NCBI GenBank assembly: GCA_044870185.1
Contig: JBIOYL010000450.1
Location: forward strand, 1 to 19,876
Direction: 5' to 3'
Length of the DNA: 19,876 nucleotides
Origin: JBIOYL01 sp044870185
GTDB lineage: Bacteria; Actinomycetota; CALGFH01
The notes under the pieces were generated by a model. The model did not search any database and was not told the DNA's origin. It was given only the letters and a program-made list of their open reading frames with translations. Each line of letters starts with the position of its first letter. Position 1 is the stretch's first letter. Below, in pieces: positions 1-7,327 of this stretch. Made by a program: the position numbers and the translations under genes.

Positions 1-54
1 GTGCGGATCGACGACGTGGGAGCCGGCGACGCCACGCCGGTGGAGGTGAGGTAG
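1..54 (+). CDS. C-terminal end of an upstream gene, probably smc (partial)
   Basis: An open frame runs from the window edge to a TAG at 52-54 and gives the tail VRIDDVGAGDATPVEVR. Only 17 codons are visible, so nothing in it identifies a family. The call to SMC (chromosome-condensation ATPase) is inferred from context: smc lies directly upstream of ftsY in many actinobacteria, and SMC proteins often end with a short non-conserved tail after a V-x-R-like strand. The stop is 4 nt before the ftsY start, so the two genes are almost certainly cotranscribed. Confidence 0.4.
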   Translation: MRIDDVGAGDATPVEVR

Positions 55-58
55 CCGA

Positions 59-1255
59 GTGGGCGTCCTGGAGATCCTGATCGTGGTGGTCGTGGTGCTG
101 GTGGCCATCTCGGTCCTCGTCGTTGCCACCCGCCGACGACGCCGGCTGGACGCCGGCGGCGACGGTGGCACGGGCGTGCTCGACCGGGAGCCGGCGGTCG
201 GCGAGGACGCCGGCGCCCCGCCGGGGCCGAGCCGCTCGGTCACCGACGTGACCCTGCCCGAGGACGAGCCGCCCGGCCCGGACGGCGGGACGACCACGGC
301 GACGATCGAGCCCGAGGCCGAGGTGGTGGCGCCCCGGCGGCGCTTCCGCGACCGGCTCGGCCGCTCGCGCACGGCGCTCGCCCGCGGCCTGTCGGCGCTG
401 CTGACCCGGGGCGCCGAGGACGACGAGGCCTGGGACGAGCTCGAGGAGGCGCTGCTCGGCGCCGACGTCGGCGTGGCCACCACCATGGACCTGGTCGGGC
501 GGCTGCGGACCGAGGCCCGGCGCGAGCGGGCCGGCGGCGCCGAGATCCGGGAGCTGCTGCGCGCCGAGCTGCTGCGGGTGGTCGGCCACGCCGACCGCAC
601 GCTCGCGATCGACCTGCTCGAAGACGACGAGAAGCCCGCGATCCTGCTGGTCGTCGGGGTGAACGGCACCGGCAAGACGACCACGATCGGCAAGCTCGCC
701 CTGGCGCTGGCCGAGGAGGGCAAGCAGAGCGTGCTGGTCGCCGCCGACACGTTCCGGGCCGCCGCCACCGAGCAGCTGGTGCTGTGGGGCCAGCGGGTCG
801 GCGCGCCGGTGGTGCACCACCAGCAGGGCGCCGACCCGGCCGCGGTCGCCTTCGACGGGCTCGCCTCGGCCCGGGCCCGCCACGCCGACGTGCTGCTGGT
901 CGACACCGCCGGCCGCCTGCACACCAAGACCAACCTGATGGAGGAGCTGCGCAAGCTGCGCCGGGTGCTCGAGCGGGAGGGCGGCCAGGTCCGCGAGGTG
1001 CTGCTCGTGCTGGATGCGACCATCGGCCAGAACGGCCTGGTCCAGGCGCGCCAGTTCACCGAGACGCTCGGCGTGACCGGCGTGGTGCTGACCAAGCTGG
1101 ACGGCACCGCCAAGGGCGGCATCGTCGTCGCCGTCCAGCAGGAGCTCGGCATCCCGGTCAAGCTCGTCGGCCTCGGCGAGGGCCCGCACGACCTGGCGCC
1201 CTTCGACCCCGAGGCGTTCGTGGACGCCCTGCTCAGCGACGACGGCACCTCGTAG
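59..1255 (+). CDS. ftsY: Signal recognition particle receptor FtsY, membrane-anchored
   Basis: FtsY is the SRP receptor GTPase. It docks the Ffh-ribosome complex at the membrane and hands the nascent chain to SecYEG. The 398-residue product opens with a hydrophobic helix (about residues 3-23) and an Arg cluster (25-29), a membrane anchor common in actinobacterial FtsY. An acidic, Pro/Gly-rich linker follows to about residue 90, then the N domain, then the G domain. GTPase motifs are intact: P-loop GVNGTGKTT (200-208), DTFRAAA (230-236), DTAGR (282-286) and TKLD (345-348). The start is GTG at 59, only 4 nt after the preceding stop, so translational coupling is likely. Its partner ffh lies downstream but is separated by a convergent histidine kinase gene. 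Confidence 0.95.
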   Translation: MGVLEILIVVVVVLVAISVLVVATRRRRRLDAGGDGGTGVLDREPAVGEDAGAPPGPSRSVTDVTLPEDEPPGPDGGTTTATIEPEAEVVAPRRRFRDRLGRSRTALARGLSALLTRGAEDDEAWDELEEALLGADVGVATTMDLVGRLRTEARRERAGGAEIRELLRAELLRVVGHADRTLAIDLLEDDEKPAILLVVGVNGTGKTTTIGKLALALAEEGKQSVLVAADTFRAAATEQLVLWGQRVGAPVVHHQQGADPAAVAFDGLASARARHADVLLVDTAGRLHTKTNLMEELRKLRRVLEREGGQVREVLLVLDATIGQNGLVQARQFTETLGVTGVVLTKLDGTAKGGIVVAVQQELGIPVKLVGLGEGPHDLAPFDPEAFVDALLSDDGTS

Positions 1256-1308
1256 CGGTCCCCGCGACCGGGCGCGGCTGGTGGCGATCGCCTACGAGAC
1301 CGGCCTGG

Positions 1309-3657
1309 TCACCCCCGGCTCGCCCTGAGCGCCGCGCGGGCGGGCTGCTCGGGTCCGCCGGCCGGCGTGCCGCCGGCCGGCACGCCGGGCAGGCGGACCC
1401 GGAAGGTGGCGCCCTGGCCGGGGGCCGAGGAGACCTCGATCGAGCCGGCCAGGGCGGTGACGAGCTGGCGGGTGATGTACAGGCCGAGGCCTATGCCGGC
1501 CCGGTGCTCGGCCGACGACCCGGCCTGGCGGAAGCGTTCGAACACGTGGGGGAGCTGGTCGGCCGGGATGCCCGGCCCCTGGTCGCTGACCTCGATCTCC
1601 AGGTCGCCGCCGGCCCGGGCGGCCGACACCCGCACCGGGCTGCCGGCCCCGTAGCGCAGGCCGTTGTCGACCAGGTTGCGCACGATCTGCGCGAGCCGGT
1701 CGGGGTCGGTGCGGATCAGCGGCAGGTCGTCGTCCAGCTCGAGCTCGACCGTGCCCGGCTCGGCAGCCCACTCCTCGGCGTACTCGGCCAGCAGCCTGGC
1801 CGGGTCCTCGACCTGGTCGGTGACCTCGAGCGTGCCCGACTGCATGCGCGACACGAGCAGAAGGTCCTCGACCAGGCGGGCCAGCCGGGCGGTCTGGCGG
1901 TCGATCACCTCGATGAAGTGCCGGTGCTGCTCGTCGTCGAGGTCGAGGTCGGGGCGCAGGAGCGTGCGGGTGAAGCCGCGGATCACCGTCAGCGGGGTGC
2001 GCAGCTCATGGGAGGTCATGGCCACGAAGTCGTCCTTCATGCGGTCGAGCTCCTGCAGCCGCGCGACGGTCTGCTCCTCCTGTTCGGACAGGCGGGCCCG
2101 CTCGATGACGATGGCGAGCTGGTCGGCGATGCGGGTGAGCTGGGCGACGTCGCCGTCACCGAACGCGCCCGGCCGGCTCGTCTCGGCGTTGAGCACCCCG
2201 AGGGTGCGGCCCTGCACCTGGACGGGCACGGCGAGCTCGGAGACCGTGCCGGGCCGCCAGTTGACCCGGTCCCCGCGGGCGATGCCGGACAGGTACGGCT
2301 GCCCGGTGTCGAGCACCTGGCTGGTGATCCCGCCGGTGCGGCCGACCGGGCGGCTGCGCACCAGCTCGGGCGGGAAGCCGTGGGCGCCCCGGACGCGCAG
2401 GCGCCCGTCGGGGTCCCCGGTGACGAAGCACAGCGTCTCGTAGCCGAGCGCCTTGGCCACCTCGGCCAGCATGCGGTCGAGCTTGTCCTCGAAGCTGCCG
2501 CCCTCTTCCAGGCTCACCACCACGGCCCGGTTGACCGCCTCGATCTCGCGCCGGGCGGCGCTCTCGCGGCCGGCCAGCGCGCGCTCCTTGGCGACCAGCA
2601 GGGCGTTGTCGACCACGATGGCCATCTGGTCGGCGAGCCGCTGCAGCCGGTGCAGGTCCTGCTCGTCGAAGGCGTTCGGCTTGGCCGACTCGACGTTGAC
2701 GACCCCGAGCGTGCGCTGGGCGAAGCGCAGCGGCACGCACATCTCGGAGCGGCTCGCCGGGATGCCCGAGAAGTAGTCGGGGTGCTGCTCGGGGTGGTCG
2801 GTGAGCAGGACGGCCTCGCCGGAGGCGGCGACCACGCCCACGATGCTGCCGCGGCCGACCGGGAAGGTGAGCGCGGTCGTCCCCTGCCAGTCGCCGAACC
2901 AGGCGCGGCAGCGCAGCCGCTCGGGCCCGTCCAGCAGGAAGATGGCCATGTTGGGCAGGTCCAGCGAGCGGGCCACCGCCGAGGTCATCGCCAGCAGCAC
3001 GCCGTCCAGGTCGCCGGGGTGGGCGATGCCGGCCAGGACCACGGTGGACAGGGCCTGGAACTCCTGGCGGATCCCGGCTTCGTGGCGGGCGGCGGCCTCG
3101 AGCTCGGCGGTCCGCAGGGCCGCCGCGCGCTCGCCGCGTGCCATGGTCCGCTCGATGGCGACCATGACCAGGGTCGCGCCGACCAGGTTCAGCCCGTGCA
3201 TGAAGAGCTCGTCCTGCGGCGTGAAGGCCGGTGGCCCGTGACGCTCGACGATGCCGTAGAGCGCCAGCCCGGCCAGGGCGGCCGCGCCGGCCACGATCCC
3301 GGCGGCGGTCCCCTCGGCCAGGACGCCCTCCACCGGCATCCAGCCGAGCAGGACCCAGAACTCCCCGCTCGACGACTGTGCCAGGGCGACGACGGCGACC
3401 AGGATGAGCAGCGTGTCCAGCCCCAGCAGCAGCCGCCCGCAGCTGCGCACATCCCGGCCGCGGCCGGCCGCGGTCAGCCGGTACTGGACCAGGTTGACCA
3501 GCGCGACCAGGGCGGCGACGCCCAGCGCGACGCCGAGCAGGGGCGACGGTCGCCGCCCGAGCTCGAACGCGAGCAGCATGGCCAGGACCAGGACACCGAT
3601 CCAGCGGCCGACGACGAGCGCTCTGGCCCGTCTGATCACTGCCGCCTGGCGACCCAT
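1309..3657 (-). CDS. Membrane sensor histidine kinase with two GAF-like domains
   Basis: The 782-residue product is a two-component sensor kinase. The N-terminal 170 residues hold about five hydrophobic segments (roughly 16-32, 39-57, 77-93, 118-136, 155-168). A linker helix leads to two GAF-like modules (about 200-355 and 375-520), each ending in the typical 'LGVVNVES' or 'LGVLNAET' strand and an 'ADQLAIVI' helix. The transmitter is complete: H-box SHELRTPL with phospho-acceptor His550, N-box NLVDNGLRY (661-669), G1 DQGPGIP (692-698), F-box FERFRQ (706-711) and G2 GIGLGLYI (721-728). I chose the ATG at 3657 because AAGGA lies 8 nt upstream on the minus strand; a longer frame reaches 3834 but adds only low-complexity sequence overlapping ffh. 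No response regulator is in the window, so it is an orphan here. Its ligand is unknown. It is convergent to ftsY and divergent from ffh. Confidence 0.9.
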   Translation of the reverse strand: MGRQAAVIRRARALVVGRWIGVLVLAMLLAFELGRRPSPLLGVALGVAALVALVNLVQYRLTAAGRGRDVRSCGRLLLGLDTLLILVAVVALAQSSSGEFWVLLGWMPVEGVLAEGTAAGIVAGAAALAGLALYGIVERHGPPAFTPQDELFMHGLNLVGATLVMVAIERTMARGERAAALRTAELEAAARHEAGIRQEFQALSTVVLAGIAHPGDLDGVLLAMTSAVARSLDLPNMAIFLLDGPERLRCRAWFGDWQGTTALTFPVGRGSIVGVVAASGEAVLLTDHPEQHPDYFSGIPASRSEMCVPLRFAQRTLGVVNVESAKPNAFDEQDLHRLQRLADQMAIVVDNALLVAKERALAGRESAARREIEAVNRAVVVSLEEGGSFEDKLDRMLAEVAKALGYETLCFVTGDPDGRLRVRGAHGFPPELVRSRPVGRTGGITSQVLDTGQPYLSGIARGDRVNWRPGTVSELAVPVQVQGRTLGVLNAETSRPGAFGDGDVAQLTRIADQLAIVIERARLSEQEEQTVARLQELDRMKDDFVAMTSHELRTPLTVIRGFTRTLLRPDLDLDDEQHRHFIEVIDRQTARLARLVEDLLLVSRMQSGTLEVTDQVEDPARLLAEYAEEWAAEPGTVELELDDDLPLIRTDPDRLAQIVRNLVDNGLRYGAGSPVRVSAARAGGDLEIEVSDQGPGIPADQLPHVFERFRQAGSSAEHRAGIGLGLYITRQLVTALAGSIEVSSAPGQGATFRVRLPGVPAGGTPAGGPEQPARAALRASRG
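1362..1388. terminator. Strong stem-loop, candidate ftsY terminator inside the kinase tail
   Basis: CCGGCGTGCC (1362-1371) and GGCACGCCGG (1379-1388) form a perfect 10-bp stem with a 7-nt loop. It lies about 107 nt past the ftsY stop and within the last codons of the convergent kinase gene, encoding its PAGGTPAGG tail. No T-run follows, as is usual for actinobacterial hairpin terminators. Termination is inferred; it could simply be a by-product of Pro/Ala/Gly codons. Confidence 0.35.
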
Positions 3658-3839
3658 GTCGTGGTTCCTTGCCGTGCCGGAGCTGGGGTGCGCATGGCGC
3701 GGCTTCGAGCTGGCGGCCCCAAGGCGCGAGCCTTCGGCCCTGCGGCCCCGAGGGCGCGCCGGGCGGCCCGTTACCGACGCTATGCTTAACCGGTCGAGCG
3801 ATGCTATCCCGCCATCGGGGCAGGAAGGAAACACACGAC
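3658..3839. promoter_or_regulatory. Divergent intergenic region between the histidine kinase and ffh
   Basis: This 182-bp gap must hold promoters for both divergent genes. On the plus strand a -10-like TATGCT (3781-3786) sits in a locally AT-richer patch. A start about 7 nt later would give a leader of roughly 45 nt ending in the ffh ribosome binding site AAGGAA (3825-3830). No good -35 is visible. On the minus strand TAGCGT and TAGCAT hexamers overlap the same patch, so the two promoters may be back to back. The part nearest the kinase (3661-3770) is GC-rich and shows no recognisable element beyond the kinase Shine-Dalgarno. Confidence 0.35.
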
Positions 3840-5174
3840 GTGTTCGAGACCCTCGCTGACCGCCTCGCAGAGGTCTTCTCCAAGCTGCGCGGCCACGGCC
3901 GGCTGTCGGAGGCGCAGGTCGACGCCGCCCTCCGGGAGGTCCGCCTCGCCCTGCTGGAGGCGGACGTCAACTTCAAGGTCGTCAAGGAGTTCGTGGCCCG
4001 GGTGCGCGCGCGGGCGGTCGGCGAGGAGGTGATGAAGAGCCTCACCCCCGCCCAGCAGGTCGTCAAGATCGTCCACGACGAGCTCATCACCACCCTCGGC
4101 GAGCGCAACGTGCCGCTGACGTTCGCCCCCCGGCCGCCGACGGTGATCCTGATGGCCGGCCTGCAGGGCTCCGGCAAGACGACCACCGCGGCCAAGCTGG
4201 CCAGGTGGCTGGCCGGCAAGGGGCGCAAGCCCATGCTGGTCGCCGCCGACCTGCAGCGCCCGGCGGCCGTGAAGCAGCTCCAGGTCCTCGGCGAGCAGGT
4301 CAAGGTGCCCGTGTACGCGCCCGAGTCCGGCTCGGGCCGGGGCGACCCGGTCGCCGTGGCGCTGGGGGCGCGGGCCGAGGCCGAGCGCACCGGCCGCGAC
4401 GTCGTGATCGTGGACACGGCCGGCCGGCTGGCCATCGACGCCGAGATGATGGCCCAGGCCGCCGCCATCCGCGACGCGGTCGACCCGGCCGAGGTGCTGC
4501 TGGTCGTCGACGCCATGACCGGCCAGGACGCCGTGCAGACGGCGCTGGCCTTCCAGGAGGGCGTGGACACGACCGGCGTGGTGCTCACCAAGCTCGACGG
4601 CGACGCCCGCGGCGGCGCCGCGCTGTCCATCCGCTCGGTCACCGGCCGCCCCATCAAGTTCGCCGCCACCGGCGAGAAGCTCGCCGACTTCGACGCGTTC
4701 CACCCCGACCGGCTGGCCGGCCGCATCCTCGGCATGGGTGACGTGCTGACGCTCATCGAGCGGGCCGAGGAGCTGGTCGACCGCCAAGAGGCCGAGGTGA
4801 TGGAGCGCAAGCTGCGCGAGGCCTCGTTCACCCTCGACGACTTCCTGAGCCAGCTCCAGCAGGTCAAGAAGATGGGCCCGCTGAGCCAGGTGCTCGGCAT
4901 GCTGCCGGGCATGTCCCAGCAGCTCAAGGGTGTCGAGGTCGACGACCGGGACCTGGCCCGGGTGGAGGCCATCATCCGCTCCATGACCCCGGCCGAGCGC
5001 AACAACCCCAAGCTCCTCAACGGCTCCCGCCGAGCCCGCATCGCCCGCGGCTCGGGCACCACCACCCAGCAGGTGAACGCGCTCATCCGCCAGTTCGAGG
5101 AGGCGCGCAAGATGATGCGCTCGCTCGCGTCGATGAGCCCCAAGCGCCTGCGCAAGATGGGGCTGGGCCGCTGA
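3840..5174 (+). CDS. ffh: Signal recognition particle protein Ffh (SRP54)
   Basis: Ffh binds 4.5S RNA and signal sequences leaving the ribosome, and pairs with FtsY in a GTP-controlled cycle. The 444-residue product has the N domain (1-95), then the G domain with P-loop GLQGSGKTT (107-115), DLQRPAA (137-143), DTAGR (192-196) and TKLD (250-253). The methionine-rich M domain starts near 296 and carries the RNA-binding signature NGSRRARIARGSG (394-406). Length is normal. The open frame extends upstream to 3669, but family alignment starts at FETLADRL, so the GTG at 3840 is chosen; AAGGAA lies 9 nt before it. The gene for the SRP RNA is not in the window. Confidence 0.96.
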   Translation: MFETLADRLAEVFSKLRGHGRLSEAQVDAALREVRLALLEADVNFKVVKEFVARVRARAVGEEVMKSLTPAQQVVKIVHDELITTLGERNVPLTFAPRPPTVILMAGLQGSGKTTTAAKLARWLAGKGRKPMLVAADLQRPAAVKQLQVLGEQVKVPVYAPESGSGRGDPVAVALGARAEAERTGRDVVIVDTAGRLAIDAEMMAQAAAIRDAVDPAEVLLVVDAMTGQDAVQTALAFQEGVDTTGVVLTKLDGDARGGAALSIRSVTGRPIKFAATGEKLADFDAFHPDRLAGRILGMGDVLTLIERAEELVDRQEAEVMERKLREASFTLDDFLSQLQQVKKMGPLSQVLGMLPGMSQQLKGVEVDDRDLARVEAIIRSMTPAERNNPKLLNGSRRARIARGSGTTTQQVNALIRQFEEARKMMRSLASMSPKRLRKMGLGR

Positions 5175-5204
5175 GCATGCGGCGACAGCGCTGGGCCGCT
5201 GAGC
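5162..5204 (+). repeat. Short direct repeat spanning the ffh stop codon
   Basis: The 15-mer GCTGGGCCGCTGAGC occurs at 5162-5176, where it encodes the last residues and stop of ffh, and again at 5190-5204, just past the gene. The period is 28 bp and similarity continues weakly for a few bases after each copy. It reads as a small tandem duplication of the gene's 3' end. Confidence 0.6.
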
Positions 5205-5219
5205 GTGCCGGCGCGACGG

Positions 5220-5304
5220 TGCTACAGTTCCTGGTCGCGCCGGTTGCCGTCGGCGCAGGTCCCAAACGCTGGCGCAGCAGGGGCGGCAGACCCGTACGCA
5301 CGGG
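5220..5304 (+). promoter_or_regulatory. Candidate rpsP promoter and leader hairpin
   Basis: TGCTACAGT (5220-5228) is an extended -10 (TG-N-TANNNT) with no clear -35. A start near 5235 would give a leader of about 100 nt. That leader includes a perfect small hairpin, CCCGT (5291-5295) paired with ACGGG (5300-5304), 12 nt before the rpsP Shine-Dalgarno AAAGGAG (5317-5323). The same TG-N-TANNNT pattern precedes rplS and rpsB. Confidence 0.35.
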
Positions 5305-5334
5305 CGGCCACCTTGGAAAGGAGTTCCCGCTCGT

Positions 5335-5643
5335 ATGGCTGTGAAGATCCGCCTCATGCGCATGGGCGCGAAGAAGGCGCCGTACTACCGCGTCGTGGTC
5401 GCCGACTCGCGCAGCCCACGTGACGGCCGCTTCATCGAGAACATCGGCATCTACCACCCCCGCAGCGAGCCGTCGCGGGTCGAGATCGACACCGACAAGG
5501 CGCGCGGCTGGCTGGCCAAGGGCGCCCAGCCGACCGACGCGGTGGCCAACCTGCTGGCCATCGCCGGCGTCGAGGGGCTGGCCGAGCGCAAGGCGGCCGT
5601 CAAGGCCCGGCGGGCCAGGCGGCACGCGGCCGACAAGTCGTAG
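5335..5643 (+). CDS. rpsP: 30S ribosomal protein bS16
   Basis: bS16 is a small-subunit protein that stabilises the 5' domain of 16S rRNA. The 102-residue product begins MAVKIRLMRMGAKKAPYYRV and continues with ADSRSPRDGRFIENIGIYHP, both hallmark stretches of the family. It ends in a basic, Ala/Arg-rich tail (KARRARRHAADKS) typical of longer actinobacterial forms. The ATG at 5335 has AAAGGAG 11 nt upstream. It is the first gene of a tight run rpsP-KH-rimM-trmD, the usual bacterial order, with 6 nt to the next gene. Confidence 0.97.
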   Translation: MAVKIRLMRMGAKKAPYYRVVVADSRSPRDGRFIENIGIYHPRSEPSRVEIDTDKARGWLAKGAQPTDAVANLLAIAGVEGLAERKAAVKARRARRHAADKS

Positions 5644-5649
5644 CCGCCC

Positions 5650-5886
5650 GTGCGCGACGTCGTCGCCTATCTGGCCAGGGCGCTGGTCGACGATCCCGAC
5701 CGGGTGACCGTCGAGGAGCTCGAGGGCGCGCGCAGCGTCACCTACGAGGTGCGGGCCGCGCCCGCGGACGTCGGCAAGCTGATCGGCCGGGGCGGGCACA
5801 CCGTCAAGGCGCTGCGCCGGGTGGTCAAGGCGGTCGCCCCGCCCGGCCGGCGGGTCGAGGTCGAGGTGCTCGCCGAGGACGAATGA
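5650..5886 (+). CDS. khpA: KH-domain RNA-binding protein (KhpA family)
   Basis: This 78-residue protein is a single type-II KH domain, with the RNA-contacting loop IGRGGHTVKALR (about residues 43-54, GxxG = GRGG). Conserved neighbours place it between rpsP and rimM in most actinobacteria and firmicutes. Where studied, KhpA partners with KhpB/EloR and binds many RNAs to influence cell-envelope synthesis; its role in this lineage is inferred. The start is GTG at 5650, 6 nt after the rpsP stop, with no separate Shine-Dalgarno, so it is probably translated by coupling. A 52-nt gap then leads to rimM. Confidence 0.9.
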   Translation: MRDVVAYLARALVDDPDRVTVEELEGARSVTYEVRAAPADVGKLIGRGGHTVKALRRVVKAVAPPGRRVEVEVLAEDE

Positions 5887-5938
5887 GCGCCGGGTCCGTT
5901 CCTGCCCGCCGCGGCCAGGACGCGCCGCCCAGCGTCCG

Positions 5939-6490
5939 ATGAGCGCGGCGCGTCCCGGCCATCCCGCTCCGGCGCGGCTCGTCGTCGGCCGCGTGCTGCG
6001 CCCGCACGGGGTGCGCGGCGAGGTGGTCGCCGAGGTGCTCTCGGACGCGCCCGACCGCTTCGCCCCCGGCGCCGAGCTGGTGGCCGGCGACCCCGACGCG
6101 GGCGAGCCGCTCCGCCCCCTGCGGGTCGCCGCCTCGCGGCTGCACCGGGGCCGCCTGCTGCTGCGCTTCGCCGGGGTCGAGGACCGCGACGCCGCCGAGC
6201 CGCTGCGCTCGGCGCTGCTGTCGATCCCGCTGCAGGCGGCCCGGCCGCTGGCGCCCGACGAGTTCTGGCCCCACCAGCTCGTCGGGCTCACCGTGCTGGA
6301 CACCCAGGGCAGCGAGCGCGGCACGGTGACCGACGTCGTCGGGGGCGGCGCCCACGACCTGCTCGAGGTGCGGCTGGCGGACGGCCGCACCGCCCTGGTC
6401 CCGGCCGTCGCCGCCTTGGTGACGGTCGACCTGGCCGCCGGCCGGGTGGTCGTCGACGCCCCGCCCGGGCTGCTCGACGGGCAGGGGTGA
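5939..6490 (+). CDS. rimM: Ribosome maturation factor RimM
   Basis: RimM binds uS19 in pre-30S particles and helps 16S rRNA processing of the head domain. The 183-residue product has the RimM N-terminal beta-barrel (about 13-98, starting RLVVGRVLRPHGVRGEV, a strong family signature) and the PRC-barrel (about 106-178, starting DEFWPHQLVGLTV, with the GTVTDVVGGGAHDLLEV strand). The ATG at 5939 is the first start in frame. The upstream bases show only a weak AGGA, so initiation may depend on readthrough from the KH gene. The stop is 6 nt before trmD, the usual partner gene. Confidence 0.95.
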   Translation: MSAARPGHPAPARLVVGRVLRPHGVRGEVVAEVLSDAPDRFAPGAELVAGDPDAGEPLRPLRVAASRLHRGRLLLRFAGVEDRDAAEPLRSALLSIPLQAARPLAPDEFWPHQLVGLTVLDTQGSERGTVTDVVGGGAHDLLEVRLADGRTALVPAVAALVTVDLAAGRVVVDAPPGLLDGQG

Positions 6491-6496
6491 GCCGCC

Positions 6497-7213
6497 GTGC
6501 TCGTGGACGTCATCACCATCTTCCCCGACTTCTTCGTCTCACCGTTGGCCACCGGCCTGCTCGGCAAGGCCGGCGAGCGGGGGCTGGTGACCGTGCGCCG
6601 CCACGACCTGCGGACCTGGACCAGCGACCGGCACCGCAGCGTCGACGACGCCCCGTTCGGGGGCGGCGCCGGGATGGTCATGACCCCGGGCCCCTGGTTC
6701 CAGGCGCTGGACGCCATGCAGGCCGAGGGGCCCGCCCACGTGATCCTGCTCGCCCCGGACGGCGACCGCTTCGACCAGCAGGCGGCCGCCCGGCTCGCCC
6801 GCGAGCCGCGCCTGGTGCTGTGCTGCGGGCGCTACGAGGGGATCGACGAGCGGGTGCGCACCCGCACGCACGAGGTGCTGTCGATCGGGGACGTGGTGCT
6901 GGCCGGCGGGGAGACGGCGGCGCTCGTCGTGCTCGACGCCGTGGCCCGCCTGGTGCCCGGGGTCATGGGCAACCTGCGCTCGGCCGCCGACGAGTCGTTC
7001 GCGCACGGCCTGCTCGAGTACCCGCAGTACACCCGCCCGGCCGTCTACCGCGGCCTGGCGGTGCCGGAGGTGCTACGCTCCGGCAACCACGCCGAGATCG
7101 CCCGCTGGCGGCGGGCCCAGGCGGTCGAGCGCACCCGCCGGCGCCGGCCGGACCTGCTGGCCCGGGCAGATCTGACCGGCGAGGAGCGCCGGCGGCTCGG
7201 CCTGCCGACCTGA
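6497..7213 (+). CDS. trmD: tRNA (guanine37-N1)-methyltransferase TrmD
   Basis: TrmD makes m1G37 next to the anticodon using S-adenosylmethionine and so prevents +1 frameshifting. The 238-residue SPOUT enzyme shows DAPFGGGAGMVM (51-62), the knot-forming CGRYEGIDERV (110-120) and SIGDVVLAGGE (129-139), then GLLEYPQYTRP (171-181) and VLRSGNHAEIARWRR (192-206). By eye, the catalytic Asp of the 'DSF' motif aligns with Glu166 in ADESF (164-168); Asp165 is adjacent. The start is GTG at 6497, 6 nt after rimM. The last ten codons and the stop lie in a short direct repeat. Confidence 0.95.
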   Translation: MLVDVITIFPDFFVSPLATGLLGKAGERGLVTVRRHDLRTWTSDRHRSVDDAPFGGGAGMVMTPGPWFQALDAMQAEGPAHVILLAPDGDRFDQQAAARLAREPRLVLCCGRYEGIDERVRTRTHEVLSIGDVVLAGGETAALVVLDAVARLVPGVMGNLRSAADESFAHGLLEYPQYTRPAVYRGLAVPEVLRSGNHAEIARWRRAQAVERTRRRRPDLLARADLTGEERRRLGLPT

Positions 7214-7233
7214 CCGGCGAGGAGTGCCGGCGG
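7172..7233 (+). repeat. Imperfect direct repeat carrying the trmD stop codon
   Basis: CTGACCGGCGAGGAG-C/T-GCCGGCGG occurs at 7172-7195 and 7210-7233, with 23 of 24 bases identical and a 38-bp period. In the first copy CTGACC is read as Leu-Thr; in the second the frame is shifted and its TGA is the trmD stop. The present stop therefore appears to have been supplied by a duplication. Confidence 0.7.
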
Positions 7234-7262
7234 TCCCTCCGTGGAGCCAACTGCGGCGAGCG

Positions 7263-7271
7263 TGTTACGCT
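7263..7271 (+). promoter_or_regulatory. Candidate extended -10 promoter of rplS
   Basis: TGTTACGCT (7263-7271) fits TG-N-TANNNT and lies in the 114-bp trmD-rplS gap, 56 bp before the rplS start. No convincing -35 is present. It matches the form of the putative rpsP and rpsB promoters. Confidence 0.35.
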
Positions 7272-7327
7272 GCCGGTTGGCCGCCACAGCCTGCGTGCGC
7301 CCAAACCTTCGAAGGAGCTTTCTTCCC

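Noticed and set aside
1263..1328. Protein-like tail in a third frame after ftsY (LVAIAYETGLVTPGSP then stop)
   Set aside because: It faintly recalls the 'YGLVTP' strand of VIT/VWA proteins and could be a remnant, but it is short, has no start and overlaps two real genes.
784..3789. A 1001-codon open frame on the plus strand over ftsY and the kinase
   Set aside because: It is low-complexity Arg/Gly/Ala sequence antisense to a fully motif-supported kinase; long shadow frames are expected at this GC content.
3818..3836. GGCAGGAAGGAAACA before ffh resembles the GGAAGGAAGCAG loop of SRP RNA
   Set aside because: No flanking helix of 4.5S RNA can be formed around it; it is simply the ffh Shine-Dalgarno.
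2156..5155. Long minus-strand frame over ffh and the kinase
   Set aside because: No recognisable domain; it lies antisense to ffh and out of frame with the kinase it overlaps.
7071..7079. TGCTACGCT inside trmD looks like an extended -10
   Set aside because: It encodes the conserved VLRSGN motif, so coding constraint explains it.
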